Shown here one piece after another: positions 1-9,253 of a DNA stretch of 64,000 bases. Where the stretch lies: NCBI RefSeq assembly GCF_019209835.1, contig NZ_JAHUTS010000011.1:62001-126000 (forward strand). Direction: 5' to 3'. The position numbers and the translations under genes were made by a program. The stretch is from Enterovibrio paralichthyis (GTDB lineage: Bacteria > Pseudomonadota > Gammaproteobacteria > Enterobacterales > Vibrionaceae). Position 1 is the first letter of the stretch. Every line of letters begins with the position of its first letter. The notes under the pieces were generated by a model. It worked only from the letters and a program-made list of their open reading frames with translations. It did not search any database and was not told the DNA's origin.

Positions 1-2339
1 ATGGCGTTGGCGATAAGGTTGATCAGTATTTGCTTCAGGCGCTTGAAGTCGGAAGTGAGGTTGTCCGTGCCTGAGTGATCGTCAATGGTGAAGGTTAATC
101 CTTTTTCTTCCGCCATGTGGGCGAAGGTGTCAGAAATATCCCCCAGCAGGGTGGCGATGGGGAAGCTTTCCACCACCATGGCCATTTTGCCCGCTTCGAC
201 CTTGGAGAGATCTAGGATGTCATTGATCAGCGCCAGCAGGTTGCTGCCGGAGCGGAAGATAACTTCGGCGTAAGAGCGTTGTTTTTCAGAGAGATTGCCT
301 TCGGCATTGGTTTTGAGCAAATCGGCCAGAATGAGCATGCTGTTAAGCGGGCTGCGCAGTTCATGGGACATGTTGGCGAGGAACTCGGATTTGTATTTGA
401 CCGACTTTTCCAGCTCTCTGGTTTGGTTTTCCAGATCGCGCCTTACTGCCTCCAGCGCCAGGTTTTTCTCCTGCAGCTTCTCTTGCTGTTCGGTTAACTC
501 CCGCGCTTTTTCTGAAAGCTGCTCGTTGGTGTAGCCAAGCATATTCTGTTGTTTTGCCAGCTCTTCGGTCTGGCGCTGGCTTTGTATCAGCAATTGCGCT
601 ATCCGGTCGCGGGAAACGGCTACGCGCATGGCAATGCCAAGATTAGGTATCACCTGCTGAATGAAATCCAGTTTGTCACTGCTGGGGTTTTCATGGGTTG
701 CCAGCTCCATCACCCCCTCGACTGATTGTTCGAACAGCAATGGCGCCACAATCACAAAACGGGGGCGGACTTTGGCGATGCCGGACTGGACGATGGGGAA
801 GGTGTCTTCTGGGTTAAGCTCGTGTACCGAGACCGTTTTATCGATGCAGCACTGGCCTATCAAGCCCTCGCCGGGGATGTATTCACTGGGGAATTCTACG
901 TTGGTGTGTAGCGCCGCCCCGTAGTGGGCAGTAATTTTCAGTGCCTTGATTTGGTTGTCTTCCCCATATTCACTGCGGTACAGGAAGGCGACATTGGCAC
1001 CCAGATATTTGGCAATAAAGTCAATGGAACGTTTGGCAATATCCTCTAATGGCAACTCACCGCGCAGACTGCTGTTAAGGTCGCTGATCCCGTTTTTCAG
1101 CCAGTCCTGACGCAGACTGCGCTGGTTCGCCTCTATCAGGTCGCCGAGTGTTTTAACCAGGTTGGCCCGTACTTCCTCAAACTCTTCAATGGCAGTGTTG
1201 CTTTCCTGATTGGTCGGGTCGTTTTGCAGCAGGTTTTGCTTCGCTTCACTGAAATCCCCATCGGAGATGGCTTCAGACACATCCATCACGCTCGACAGGG
1301 CGTTGAGGATCAAGCGGTTGAGTGCGTAGACAATCGCAAGCCCCAACAGCGCCGAAATGATCGCGGCTGTTAACAGGGCGAAAATGGTGAGGCTGAGGGT
1401 TTGGTTGAGGGAGTTCAGCGCCTTATTGGCATCGTTTTCCTCTTCCTGGGCAGATTTTGCCAAAATACCGATAAGGCGGTCGTGGACATCATGTTCCAGC
1501 TCATCTACCCGTTTGGTAGCGAGCGCTTTTGTGGTGGGGTTGTAGTTCAGGTAGATGTCGTTGGCGGTGGTTTTTATCTCTGAAAACAGGACACGGATAT
1601 CTTTGAGCTTCTCAATTTCCTGCGGTTGGAGTTCCAATTGGTTAAGGCGCTCAATATATTCGACAAACAGCTCCGCACTGCTGGAAAAATCCTGCTTCTG
1701 GCCGGTTTCTCCGGCGACGTAGGCAAGCAGGGCATTCATCATATCGCCCGCTTCATCGATCATTTTTAGATAAAACTGGATGATAAGGGATTCACTCACC
1801 AGTTCGGTGTCAGCGCTTTTGCCCCCGCGGTGGTTTATCTCCCGATCCTCCGTCAGCTTTTCCAGCATTAAAATGATGTTGGTGCCTGCCCCACTTGCAA
1901 GGTTGTTGTAAACCTCAAAGGCATCGATTTCATTTTGGGGATTAAAACGTTCAAAGACGCCGTTTTCGATACTGGTTTTATACTCATCAATCAGGTTTTT
2001 GATCGTCACCATTTTCTGTACGTTTTCAACGGTTTCTGATTCAAGCTTGATGAGATTGTTGAGCTTGGTGTTGAAGTCGAGGGACGCTTCTTTAAAAACC
2101 TCAATTTCTTCGGCTTCACCGCCAAGGTATTCCAGCACAGTAGACTGCATCAGGTTCGCTGATTCGAGCATTCGCAGGTAATAGAATGCGGCAGGGACAT
2201 CATCGGTCGAGATACTTTTCGATGCGCGCTGGGCATTGTTGAGGAAATACCAGGCAAGCATGAAGGTGATCAGCAATATGACCAGATTCAGGCTGAAGCC
2301 GGAAAGGATGATGGTTTGCAGTTTCTTATGCTTTGCCAT
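1..2339 (-). CDS. Sensor histidine kinase, HAMP-GAF-HisKA, 3' part outside the window
   Basis: Membrane sensor kinase that autophosphorylates on histidine and passes the phosphate to a response regulator. The reverse strand reads openly from an ATG at 2339 to the window edge (779 codons). In order I see: a transmembrane helix near the N-terminus (residues about 8-32), a long helical periplasmic region, a second transmembrane helix near residues 300-325, a HAMP-like linker, a GAF-type domain (with GEGLIGQCC), a coiled coil, and the H-box MSHELRSPLNSML. The following sequence (LINLIAN) begins the N-box region of the ATPase domain, which is cut off. Its first 14 bases overlap the end of the upstream REC-GGDEF-EAL gene, so the two are probably translationally coupled and may form one pathway. 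Whether C-terminal receiver domains follow cannot be seen. Confidence 0.88.
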   Translation of the reverse strand, partial: MAKHKKLQTIILSGFSLNLVILLITFMLAWYFLNNAQRASKSISTDDVPAAFYYLRMLESANLMQSTVLEYLGGEAEEIEVFKEASLDFNTKLNNLIKLESETVENVQKMVTIKNLIDEYKTSIENGVFERFNPQNEIDAFEVYNNLASGAGTNIILMLEKLTEDREINHRGGKSADTELVSESLIIQFYLKMIDEAGDMMNALLAYVAGETGQKQDFSSSAELFVEYIERLNQLELQPQEIEKLKDIRVLFSEIKTTANDIYLNYNPTTKALATKRVDELEHDVHDRLIGILAKSAQEEENDANKALNSLNQTLSLTIFALLTAAIISALLGLAIVYALNRLILNALSSVMDVSEAISDGDFSEAKQNLLQNDPTNQESNTAIEEFEEVRANLVKTLGDLIEANQRSLRQDWLKNGISDLNSSLRGELPLEDIAKRSIDFIAKYLGANVAFLYRSEYGEDNQIKALKITAHYGAALHTNVEFPSEYIPGEGLIGQCCIDKTVSVHELNPEDTFPIVQSGIAKVRPRFVIVAPLLFEQSVEGVMELATHENPSSDKLDFIQQVIPNLGIAMRVAVSRDRIAQLLIQSQRQTEELAKQQNMLGYTNEQLSEKARELTEQQEKLQEKNLALEAVRRDLENQTRELEKSVKYKSEFLANMSHELRSPLNSMLILADLLKTNAEGNLSEKQRSYAEVIFRSGSNLLALINDILDLSKVEAGKMAMVVESFPIATLLGDISDTFAHMAEEKGLTFTIDDHSGTDNLTSDFKRLKQILINLIANA

Positions 2340-4494
2340 AAATGCCGTCCAGAATCTTGTTGCGCTTTTTCAGCCAGGCCAGCGTGTCTGCTTCTGACAT
2401 GGGTTTGGCGTAGCGGAAACCCTGGGTGAAGTCGACGCCCGCTTGTCTGAGAAACGCCTCCTGCTCGCGTTTTTCAACGCCTTCTGCAACCACGCTGAAA
2501 CCGAGTTTGTGGCAAAGGTCGATGGTGGATTTCACCACCACTTCATCTTTCCCTTGAGAACCCAGCCCACGGATAAAACTCTGGTCGATCTTTATCTTGT
2601 CGGCGGGCAATTCTTTCAGGTACATCAGGGAGCTGTAGCCGGAACCAAAGTCATCGACGGCAATGGTAATCCCCAGTTTCCTGAGGTCTTTGACGATTTG
2701 GATGGCACTTTCAATATCACTCATCAGCAAGTTTTCGGTGATCTCCAACTCGATGAGGTGCAGGCCAATCTGGTGTTTTTCCTGCGCGGCTTTGATTTGG
2801 GTAATAATGATGCCTTGCTGGAACTGCTTGGGACTGACGTTGATAGTGACCCTTGCTGTTGGCGGCCAAAGCCCTGCATCCGTCCAGGATTTTAACTGGG
2901 CAAAGGCGTTGTCGATGACCTGCGCACCGAGGTCAATGATCAGGTTGGATTCTTCAGCGACCGGGATGATTTTGCCGGGCATGATGAGCCCTTTCTCCGG
3001 GTGAGGCCAACGGACCAGCGCCTCCATGGCGCCGAGGCGGCCGGTTTTTGCATCAATAATGGGGTGGTAGTAGCAGACAGTTTCATGGCGGGTAATGCAC
3101 TCGCGCAGCTCACTTTCAAAGGAATAGTAATCGGCGGTTGAGTTTTTAAATTCTTCTTCAAATTCCACCCATTGGTTGCCACCGGATTGTTTTGAAAGGC
3201 TTATGGCGATATGTCCGGCGCGGATGATGTTTTCGGCATCGCCGCCACAATCGGGGTAGGTAACCGCGCCAATGCTGGCGGTGATGTAGCGCTGTCTGCC
3301 GTCACAGTCAAACGGGGCATTAATGGTCGACATCAGTTTTTCGGCGGTCTCTTTGATGTCAAAACCGTCTTCGACATCCTGGAACAGAATCGCGAACTCA
3401 TCGCCACCGATGCGGGCAATCACATCGGTTTTACGGATATGGTTCACCAGCCTTTCCGCCACCTTGATAAGTAACCTGTCGGCGACAACATGCCCGAACT
3501 CATCGTTGATTTTTTTGAACTTGTCCAGACTGACAAAACACACGGAGAAGCGTTTTGCGTGGCGATCGCTACGGTGAATTTCGTTTCGGAGCAGCTCGGC
3601 AAACAGCACGCGGTTGGGATGACCGGTCAGGGCGTCGTGTGTGGAAACATGGAGCAGGGTATTCTGGTATTTAATCTCTTCAGTGATGTCCTGGAAGATC
3701 ATGACACCGCCTGAACCTTCTGCGGTGTTGTAGGGGCCAAAGGAATATTTGATGGTTCGTACATCCTGATTGGCGGTCACAATGTCCAGTTGGCGGTGCT
3801 TGCGCACGGTATTGTTGGCAATCGCCTCTGCCAAAGCGCTTTGCGCCCAGTCAATATAGGTTTCCCCCTCAGGGTGGAGCACATCGAGCAGGTTTTTACC
3901 AAGCAGGGTGGATTCGGTTTCGCCCAGCGTGACCAGAGAGGCCGGGTTGAGATACACCACGGTGCCGTTTTCGTCGCAGGCGATGATCCCTTCCTGCGCG
4001 TACTCAAGGATCAGGTTTTTACCGCGTTCGAATTGTGTGGTTTGCTCAACCAGGGATTTCAGTTTGTGGTTCTGGTTATCCAGCGAGAGGAAGTATTTCA
4101 CCTTGGTGGTGAGTATTTTGGGGTTAATGGGTTTGCAGACGTAATCAATGGCGCCGAGTTCATAGCCTTTTTCCACATAGGCTTCGTCTTTGTGGATGGC
4201 GGTGACAAATATAATCGAGATATGACGGGTTTTCGGGTGTTTACGGATCAGCTCTGCGGTGCTGAAGCCGTCCAGTTTCGGCATCTGCACATCCATCAGT
4301 ATCAAGGCAAAGTCCGGGGTGCTGGCGAGGATAGCGAGGGCATCAGTACCGGAGAGCGCTTTAACAACCTCAGCCCCCAGTGGTGCTAACAGCTCTTCCA
4401 GGGCAAACAGGTTTTCTTCTTTATCATCAACGATGAGTATTTTGGATTTGTGATTTTTGAGTGGTGAGCGTTTTGAGCGAAAGAATAACGTCAT
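2326..4494 (-). CDS. Response regulator with PAS, GGDEF and EAL domains (cyclic-di-GMP turnover)
   Basis: 722 residues. An N-terminal receiver domain (acidic pair near residues 23-24, phospho-acceptor Asp68 in MDVQMP) is followed by a PAS domain, then a GGDEF diguanylate cyclase domain with the intact signature RIGGDEFAILF, and an EAL phosphodiesterase domain. The EAL domain keeps its metal and catalytic residues (EALVRW, ELEITENLL, DDFGSGYSSL, KIDQSF, EGVE). Both enzymatic halves therefore look competent. The first in-frame start would add 27 residues; I prefer the ATG at 4494 because the receiver domain begins shortly after it and AGAG-rich sequence precedes it. The gene overlaps the histidine kinase downstream, which is its likely phosphodonor. 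Net direction of cyclic-di-GMP control is not predictable from sequence. Confidence 0.9.
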   Translation of the reverse strand: MTLFFRSKRSPLKNHKSKILIVDDKEENLFALEELLAPLGAEVVKALSGTDALAILASTPDFALILMDVQMPKLDGFSTAELIRKHPKTRHISIIFVTAIHKDEAYVEKGYELGAIDYVCKPINPKILTTKVKYFLSLDNQNHKLKSLVEQTTQFERGKNLILEYAQEGIIACDENGTVVYLNPASLVTLGETESTLLGKNLLDVLHPEGETYIDWAQSALAEAIANNTVRKHRQLDIVTANQDVRTIKYSFGPYNTAEGSGGVMIFQDITEEIKYQNTLLHVSTHDALTGHPNRVLFAELLRNEIHRSDRHAKRFSVCFVSLDKFKKINDEFGHVVADRLLIKVAERLVNHIRKTDVIARIGGDEFAILFQDVEDGFDIKETAEKLMSTINAPFDCDGRQRYITASIGAVTYPDCGGDAENIIRAGHIAISLSKQSGGNQWVEFEEEFKNSTADYYSFESELRECITRHETVCYYHPIIDAKTGRLGAMEALVRWPHPEKGLIMPGKIIPVAEESNLIIDLGAQVIDNAFAQLKSWTDAGLWPPTARVTINVSPKQFQQGIIITQIKAAQEKHQIGLHLIELEITENLLMSDIESAIQIVKDLRKLGITIAVDDFGSGYSSLMYLKELPADKIKIDQSFIRGLGSQGKDEVVVKSTIDLCHKLGFSVVAEGVEKREQEAFLRQAGVDFTQGFRYAKPMSEADTLAWLKKRNKILDGIYGKA

Positions 4495-4870
4495 ACTGTT
4501 CTTATCTCTTTGATAGATTCGCACCAGTCGGGTTTGCCTTTTTGTGCTCCGGCCTTGCAAGGAACGCGCAATCAAAGTGCCGCGTAACCGCAGACAGACC
4601 GTTGGCGGAAAGCCGCCTCCCCGGATTTTCGCAGTCAGGTAACAACCCTCTTAAAAATTAAGTCTAGTCTCACTTTTGATTTGCATGGGGAAAGCGGGAA
4701 TTTCGCTTGCGGCGTGCAGGCCGCGGGAGGTGGGCGTACGGATGCAGGAATTAGTGTGATGGAATCGACACTTTTTGTGACAATACCAAAGCTTTTTCCT
4801 TTGTCTGCCGATACATAGGGAGATCGTTTGCCGCTTTTGGCTTTTGTAGCGTCCCTCCGAGTAGTATCGA
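4495..4870. other. Intergenic region between divergent signalling genes
   Basis: About 376 bases between the REC-GGDEF-EAL gene (leftward) and the chemoreceptor gene (rightward). It must carry both promoters. I see no convincing RNA gene, repeat or operator. The only open reading frames here are short extensions or antisense frames without family signatures. Confidence 0.5.
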
Positions 4871-6754
4871 ATGAAAAGAACCATCAAGACCCGACTTCTT
4901 CTCTCTATCGCCCTGATTGTGGCTGCCGTGAGTGCAGTGCAGTCCTGGATTTCTATCAATACCCTTCGCAGCACTACCGCTGAAGCCATCGAGCATGAAA
5001 TGCGCGATGCCGGTCACTCGCTTTCCAATTACATCAACAGCTGGTTGGGGATCCGTGCCGACATGCTTTCGGCCAACCTGACCTTACTGGCTGCCGGTGA
5101 GAATGCTGACCGTGAAATGCTGGTGACGAAAAAAGCCGGTGATTTTCTGTCGGTGTATGCCGGTTTCAGCGATGGCACCATTGCGTGGGGGGATAAGTCT
5201 GAGTCCTGGCCTTCAGATTACGACCCCCGCACCCGCCCTTGGTACCAGGATGCGATGAAAGCCGGTGAGCAGATCATTACCGATCCGTATAAGGATTTTG
5301 ACGGCAGCATGGTGGTGAGTATTGCGGAACCGTTCCGAAATGCGCGTCAGGGTGTCGCAGCACTGGATGTGACGGTGACAGACATCGTCAACCAAGTGCT
5401 GAATATCAAGCTCAGCAACAGTGGGGTTACTTTCCTGCTCGACAGTAATGACCTTATCGTGGCCTACCGCGACAATGGGCTAGTGGGCAAAACCGCAGCC
5501 GCCATCGATCAGGCGCTTTCCTCTGACAAATTGGCCACTTCATTGCGTGAAGGTGGCTTGCAAACATTCACCTCTGCAAGAAACGGGCAGGAAAAACTGC
5601 TGGTGGTGATGCCGGTCAGTGGCACGGAATGGAAGCTGGTGGTCGTGGAAGACAGTGCTGAAGCCTTTGCGGTGGTGACGGATGCGGTTTATGAAACCCT
5701 GTTGATGTCGCTGGTATTGTTTGTGTTGATTGCCGCGGTTGCCACCTGGCTTATCAGCAAACAACTGCGCCCATTGGCCGAGCTGAACCAGGCGGTGAGT
5801 GAGCTGGCAAACGGTGAGGGTGATTTGAGCCATCGTCTGCACATCGAACGTGACGATGAGATTGGTCAGCTGGCGGTCAGTGTTAACCGCTTCCTGGCGC
5901 AGCTTCAGGTTATCATCAAAGACATTGTTTCCCAGACTTCGGTACTTAGCGAGTCGGCTTCGCAATCCCGCGTACTGTCGGAAGGGGCAACGGATGTACT
6001 TCGCGGCCAACAGAGCAATATCGATCAGGTGGCGACGGCAATTCATGAGATGTCGGCCACCGCCGGTGAAGTGGCAAGCCACGCTGAAATGACAGCAAAC
6101 GCGGCGCAGGTAGCGGAAACATCGTGTCATGACGGGCTCGAGGTTATCGGGAAAAACCGCACCGGCATCGAGACCCTGTCGACCCAGATTGATGCCGCAG
6201 CCGGCGTGATTGAGGAGCTCGACGCCAACGCACAAAGCATCAACCAGATCATCGCGACCATTCAGGGCATTGCCGAGCAGACCAACCTGTTGGCACTGAA
6301 CGCGGCCATTGAAGCGGCGCGTGCCGGTGAGCAAGGGCGTGGTTTTGCCGTGGTGGCCGATGAAGTGCGTGTGCTGAGCCGCCGCACCCATGATTCGACC
6401 GAAGAAATCCGCGCCATGATTGAAAACCTGCAGGGCAATACCCAGCAAGCCGTTAGCACCATGAAAGCGAGCACAGAGCAGGCGACTTTTACCGTTTCGC
6501 TGGCAGAAGAAGCAAGCGCCAAGCTGGATCAAATTACCCAGGCGATTGGCGATATTTCCCAGATGGCGTTCCAGATTGCCAGTGCCGCTGAAGAGCAACG
6601 TGCGGTAACAGAAGACATCAGCCGCAATACGCAGGCCATCAAGGATGTGTCCGACAAAGTGGCGGCGCAGGCTGTTGTCAGCGGCGAGCAGAGCGCGAGC
6701 ATTGCAGCAACGGCTGACCATGTCAGGGAAAGCGTCAGCAAGTTCAGGGTGTAA
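4871..6754 (+). CDS. Methyl-accepting chemotaxis protein with dCache sensor
   Basis: 627-residue inner-membrane chemoreceptor. Topology: transmembrane helix at residues about 8-28; a periplasmic double-Cache ligand domain, recognised by the RTRPWYQDAMKAG stretch typical of dCache_1 amino-acid and organic-acid receptors; a second helix near residues 275-297; a HAMP domain; and a cytoplasmic signalling hairpin whose tip carries EQTNLLALNAAIEAARAGEQ, the CheA/CheW-contact signature. It should control CheA activity and hence flagellar rotation. The ligand cannot be assigned; dCache receptors of this form often bind amino acids. It starts with ATG just after GAGTAGTATCGA. The gene ends at a strong bidirectional terminator (6778-6807) and is monocistronic. 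Confidence 0.95.
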   Translation: MKRTIKTRLLLSIALIVAAVSAVQSWISINTLRSTTAEAIEHEMRDAGHSLSNYINSWLGIRADMLSANLTLLAAGENADREMLVTKKAGDFLSVYAGFSDGTIAWGDKSESWPSDYDPRTRPWYQDAMKAGEQIITDPYKDFDGSMVVSIAEPFRNARQGVAALDVTVTDIVNQVLNIKLSNSGVTFLLDSNDLIVAYRDNGLVGKTAAAIDQALSSDKLATSLREGGLQTFTSARNGQEKLLVVMPVSGTEWKLVVVEDSAEAFAVVTDAVYETLLMSLVLFVLIAAVATWLISKQLRPLAELNQAVSELANGEGDLSHRLHIERDDEIGQLAVSVNRFLAQLQVIIKDIVSQTSVLSESASQSRVLSEGATDVLRGQQSNIDQVATAIHEMSATAGEVASHAEMTANAAQVAETSCHDGLEVIGKNRTGIETLSTQIDAAAGVIEELDANAQSINQIIATIQGIAEQTNLLALNAAIEAARAGEQGRGFAVVADEVRVLSRRTHDSTEEIRAMIENLQGNTQQAVSTMKASTEQATFTVSLAEEASAKLDQITQAIGDISQMAFQIASAAEEQRAVTEDISRNTQAIKDVSDKVAAQAVVSGEQSASIAATADHVRESVSKFRV

Positions 6755-6777
6755 GCGCGTTCCCACACCTATCAACG

Positions 6778-6807
6778 AAAGAGCCCCGGTCAAAACCGGG
6801 GCTCTTT
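6778..6807. terminator. Bidirectional Rho-independent terminator
   Basis: Perfect 13-bp stem (AAAGAGCCCCGGT pairing with ACCGGGGCTCTTT) with a 4-base CAAA loop and A/T-rich flanks on both sides. It separates the convergent chemoreceptor and carboxymuconolactone decarboxylase-like genes. Confidence 0.9.
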
Positions 6808-6825
6808 GTTATTTAAAACGGAGTC

Positions 6826-7359
6826 TTACACCGTCAGCGATACCGCAGGGAAGTCGACATCTGTGCCTGCAATGTGGTTGGCGTAGTTGGTGAAGGTGTT
6901 CAATGCTACCTGCGCCAGCACTTCAAACAGCAGCTCGTCAGTCAGCCCTTTTGTCTGCAGCTGTTGCAGTTGCTCATCAGAGATAACGCCGCGTTGCTTA
7001 ACTGCCAGTGCCGCAAATTCCACAATCGCCTGATCCAGCGGGTTGTCTGCCGTGATCTTACGCGCTGCGAGGATTTCATCCTTGCTCAGGCCGGTGCTTG
7101 ATGCGATCAGCGTGTGTGCTGACAGGCAGTATTGGCAGGCGTTTGTCTGACCAACCGCCAGAGCAACCAGCTCACGCTGACGCGCAGTCAGTTTGCCTTT
7201 ACCCAGCTCATCACCCAACGCCAGAATCGCATTCAATACGGTTGGCGAATGGGCGATAGTCGCATACAGGTTTGGCACCATGCCCAGATTTTTGTTGATA
7301 GCAGACAGGGTGATTTCCGCGGCGCCTTGAGGGTTAACCAGTTTTTCGATACGAGACAT
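6826..7359 (-). CDS. Carboxymuconolactone decarboxylase / AhpD-like peroxidase family protein
   Basis: 177 residues. The all-helical AhpD-like fold is indicated by the motif CQYCLSAHT, which contains the redox CxxC pair plus the downstream His (CxxCxxxH) of alkylhydroperoxidase D-like enzymes. It is likely a peroxidase or thiol-dependent detoxification enzyme rather than a true decarboxylase. The frame extends further upstream, but ATG at 7359 has a clear GGAAT ribosome site and gives the normal length. It is transcribed divergently from an AraC regulator about 110 bp away, an arrangement common for this family, which suggests direct regulation by it. The physiological substrate is unknown. 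Confidence 0.85.
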   Translation of the reverse strand: MSRIEKLVNPQGAAEITLSAINKNLGMVPNLYATIAHSPTVLNAILALGDELGKGKLTARQRELVALAVGQTNACQYCLSAHTLIASSTGLSKDEILAARKITADNPLDQAIVEFAALAVKQRGVISDEQLQQLQTKGLTDELLFEVLAQVALNTFTNYANHIAGTDVDFPAVSLTV

Positions 7360-7469
7360 AGTGATATTCCTTTTTATTTGTGTCTGTTGTTTTGTTGGAG
7401 CCATATTGACACGACATGTGAGACGAATTATCACTAATAGTCTTAATAGATATACCAAGAGTCTTTTTT

Positions 7470-8279
7470 ATGGATGCGCTATCGGCCCTTATTCAACATG
7501 CCTCTCCCAAGGCAAACCTGTTTTTCAGTGGCAACCTGTGTGGCAGCTCAGAGAGCGATTCGCAAGGCGGTCAGCTTCATTTGCTGAAAAGCGGTGAGTT
7601 AAATGTGTATGAGACAGGCGGCAGCAAGCATGTGCTGACTGAGCCGACGCTGATTTTCTACCCCAAGGGGCGCAGCCATAAAATCCAGTCACAATCACTG
7701 CAAGGGTGCGATTTGGTGTGCGCCACGGTGACGTTTCAGGACTCACCCTTATCCAGGGCAATGCCGGAGATGGTGGTTATACCCCTCAGCCAGCTAACTC
7801 ATCTTGAGGCTGTGCTGACCTTGCTGTTTGATGAGGCGTTTTCAGAGCGCTACGGCCATGTGGCGAGCGTCGCCCATCTGCTCGACTTGCTGTTGATCCT
7901 GCTAATCCGCCATTTGGTGGCAGAAAAAGTCTGCGAAGCCGGGGTGCTGGCGGCACTTTCACACCCGAGGCTGGCATCCTCATTGGAAGTGATGCACAAC
8001 CAGATGGATGAGCCTTGGACGATTGAAACATTGGCGCAGAAAGCCGGTATGTCCCGCGCCCGTTTTGCGGCGGTTTTCCAGCAAACCCTCGGCCAGCCTC
8101 CGCTCACCTACCTGACCGAAGTGCGCCTGCTGAAAGCTCAGCAACTGCTGCTTGCCGGACAGCCGATAAAATCGGTGGCACTGGAAGTGGGATACAGCGG
8201 CAGTGTTGCCTTTACCCGCGCTTTCAGCCGCTGTTTTGGCACAACGCCTGCCCAGTGGCTGGCGACGCTACAAGCCTAG
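7470..8279 (+). CDS. AraC-family transcriptional regulator with cupin_6 N-terminus
   Basis: 269 residues. The N-terminal half (residues about 10-170) resembles the AraC-binding cupin_6 domain (GELNVYETGG, LIFYPKGRSHKI). The C-terminal 100 residues hold two helix-turn-helix motifs of HTH_18 type, the second marked by SVALEVGYSGSVAFTRAFSRCFGTTPAQW. It probably senses a small molecule and activates the divergent AhpD-like gene; this family is often paired with carboxymuconolactone decarboxylase or short-chain dehydrogenase genes. Its last 12 bases overlap the convergent DUF2927 gene. Confidence 0.9.
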   Translation: MDALSALIQHASPKANLFFSGNLCGSSESDSQGGQLHLLKSGELNVYETGGSKHVLTEPTLIFYPKGRSHKIQSQSLQGCDLVCATVTFQDSPLSRAMPEMVVIPLSQLTHLEAVLTLLFDEAFSERYGHVASVAHLLDLLLILLIRHLVAEKVCEAGVLAALSHPRLASSLEVMHNQMDEPWTIETLAQKAGMSRARFAAVFQQTLGQPPLTYLTEVRLLKAQQLLLAGQPIKSVALEVGYSGSVAFTRAFSRCFGTTPAQWLATLQA

Positions 8280-9026
8280 TTTGGTGACAAACTCACTTTT
8301 GAGGTAGAGATCGATAGATTGCTGTGGCCAGCCGGGATGGTCAGTAAACCATTTGTCGAGCAATGGCATCACTTGCGTTTTGCCCATACCGGCTCGCACC
8401 TCAGGTGAGTAGAGCAGGCGCAGGAGCGTGATATCCAGCGGGGACATCAGGTTGTTCTTGGAAGAATCATTGAAAATGGAAGGGTAGACCTTATCGGAGT
8501 CGTTCGGCAGCCCCATAGTCTGGGTTAACTCTTCCACCAAACAGGCAAGCAACTTACCACGGTGACGGGCCAAATCCACCGGGATAACAATCAACGCCGT
8601 TTTGATCTCCCCGACAGAGGATGTGGTCATGTGCGCCATACAAATCGCACCACGGAACGGAAAATCCTTCTGCGTTGGCCAAAGCTCGCGGGTTTCATCC
8701 TGCCAACGTTTCTCAGTAGTAAACACCACCCGGATATTGGCCTTTCCTGGCGCATCAACCAACGCAATATCATGCCCTGTTACCCGCGCTAGATCGCCCA
8801 GTTGAATGGTCGTCAGCATGGTATGCAGCGGCGCATCACCCACTCGGTGATCTAAATACACACGGATAGGTTTGTGCCATTTGCGCACCGGATGGGAGAG
8901 GTTGTCATACTCATTGTTCAAGGCAATCAGGCTAAACGCCCTTTTCACATACGCCGGATCGTTCCAGTTCGCCAACGCAGGGGCGCAAAGCAGCGACAGC
9001 AATAAACCCCAGATAAGTTTTCGCAT
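8268..9026 (-). CDS. DUF2927 family exported protein
   Basis: 252 residues, starting at ATG 9026 directly after GGAGAG. It opens with a signal peptide (MRKLIWGLLLSLLCAPALA) and therefore acts outside the cytoplasm. The body matches my memory of DUF2927: a central EELTQTMGLPNDSD segment, MSPLDITLLRLLYSPEVRAGM, and a short C-terminus. The EELTQ..GL arrangement looks like a decayed zincin helix (HExxHxxG), but the His ligands are absent, so I do not call it a protease. Function unknown. It is convergent with and overlaps the AraC gene by 12 bp. The frame extends upstream to 9137, but that portion has no ribosome site and would destroy the signal peptide. Confidence 0.75.
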   Translation of the reverse strand: MRKLIWGLLLSLLCAPALANWNDPAYVKRAFSLIALNNEYDNLSHPVRKWHKPIRVYLDHRVGDAPLHTMLTTIQLGDLARVTGHDIALVDAPGKANIRVVFTTEKRWQDETRELWPTQKDFPFRGAICMAHMTTSSVGEIKTALIVIPVDLARHRGKLLACLVEELTQTMGLPNDSDKVYPSIFNDSSKNNLMSPLDITLLRLLYSPEVRAGMGKTQVMPLLDKWFTDHPGWPQQSIDLYLKSEFVTKLGL

Positions 9027-9216
9027 TTGGCTCTCCATAGCCCAAGAGAAAAGTCGTTTTAGTAATGGCAGCGCATCGAAAATTGTGGCGGTTTGTGGAG
9101 GATGTTTCCAGTTGCGGGGTTCAATGTCCAGACACAATCATCCAAAAGATATTTGTGAGGGCTGGGGGAGTGGTGGTTTATCCCCAAAAGGGGGTATTTT
9201 GACCGCGAAAAGTGAT

Positions 9217-9246
9217 AGGGGCTAAAAGCGATAGCCTTTAGCCCCT
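9217..9246 (-). terminator. Stem-loop after the nuclease-helicase gene
   Basis: Ten-base inverted repeat AGGGGCTAAA ... TTTAGCCCCT around a 10-base loop, 7 bp after the leftward gene's stop. The U tract on the minus strand is interrupted, so termination is likely but not certain. Confidence 0.55.
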
Positions 9247-9253
9247 TGAATAT

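Noticed and set aside
5540..6793. 417-residue frame antisense to the chemoreceptor
   Set aside because: Its composition is the mirror of the real gene and it has no domain; the plus-strand frame carries the chemoreceptor signatures.
9138..9253. Second copy of the ssrA 3' end (attachment site) at the far edge of the accessory block
   Set aside because: Searched by eye for the GGAGCTGGCGGG-type sequence; none found.
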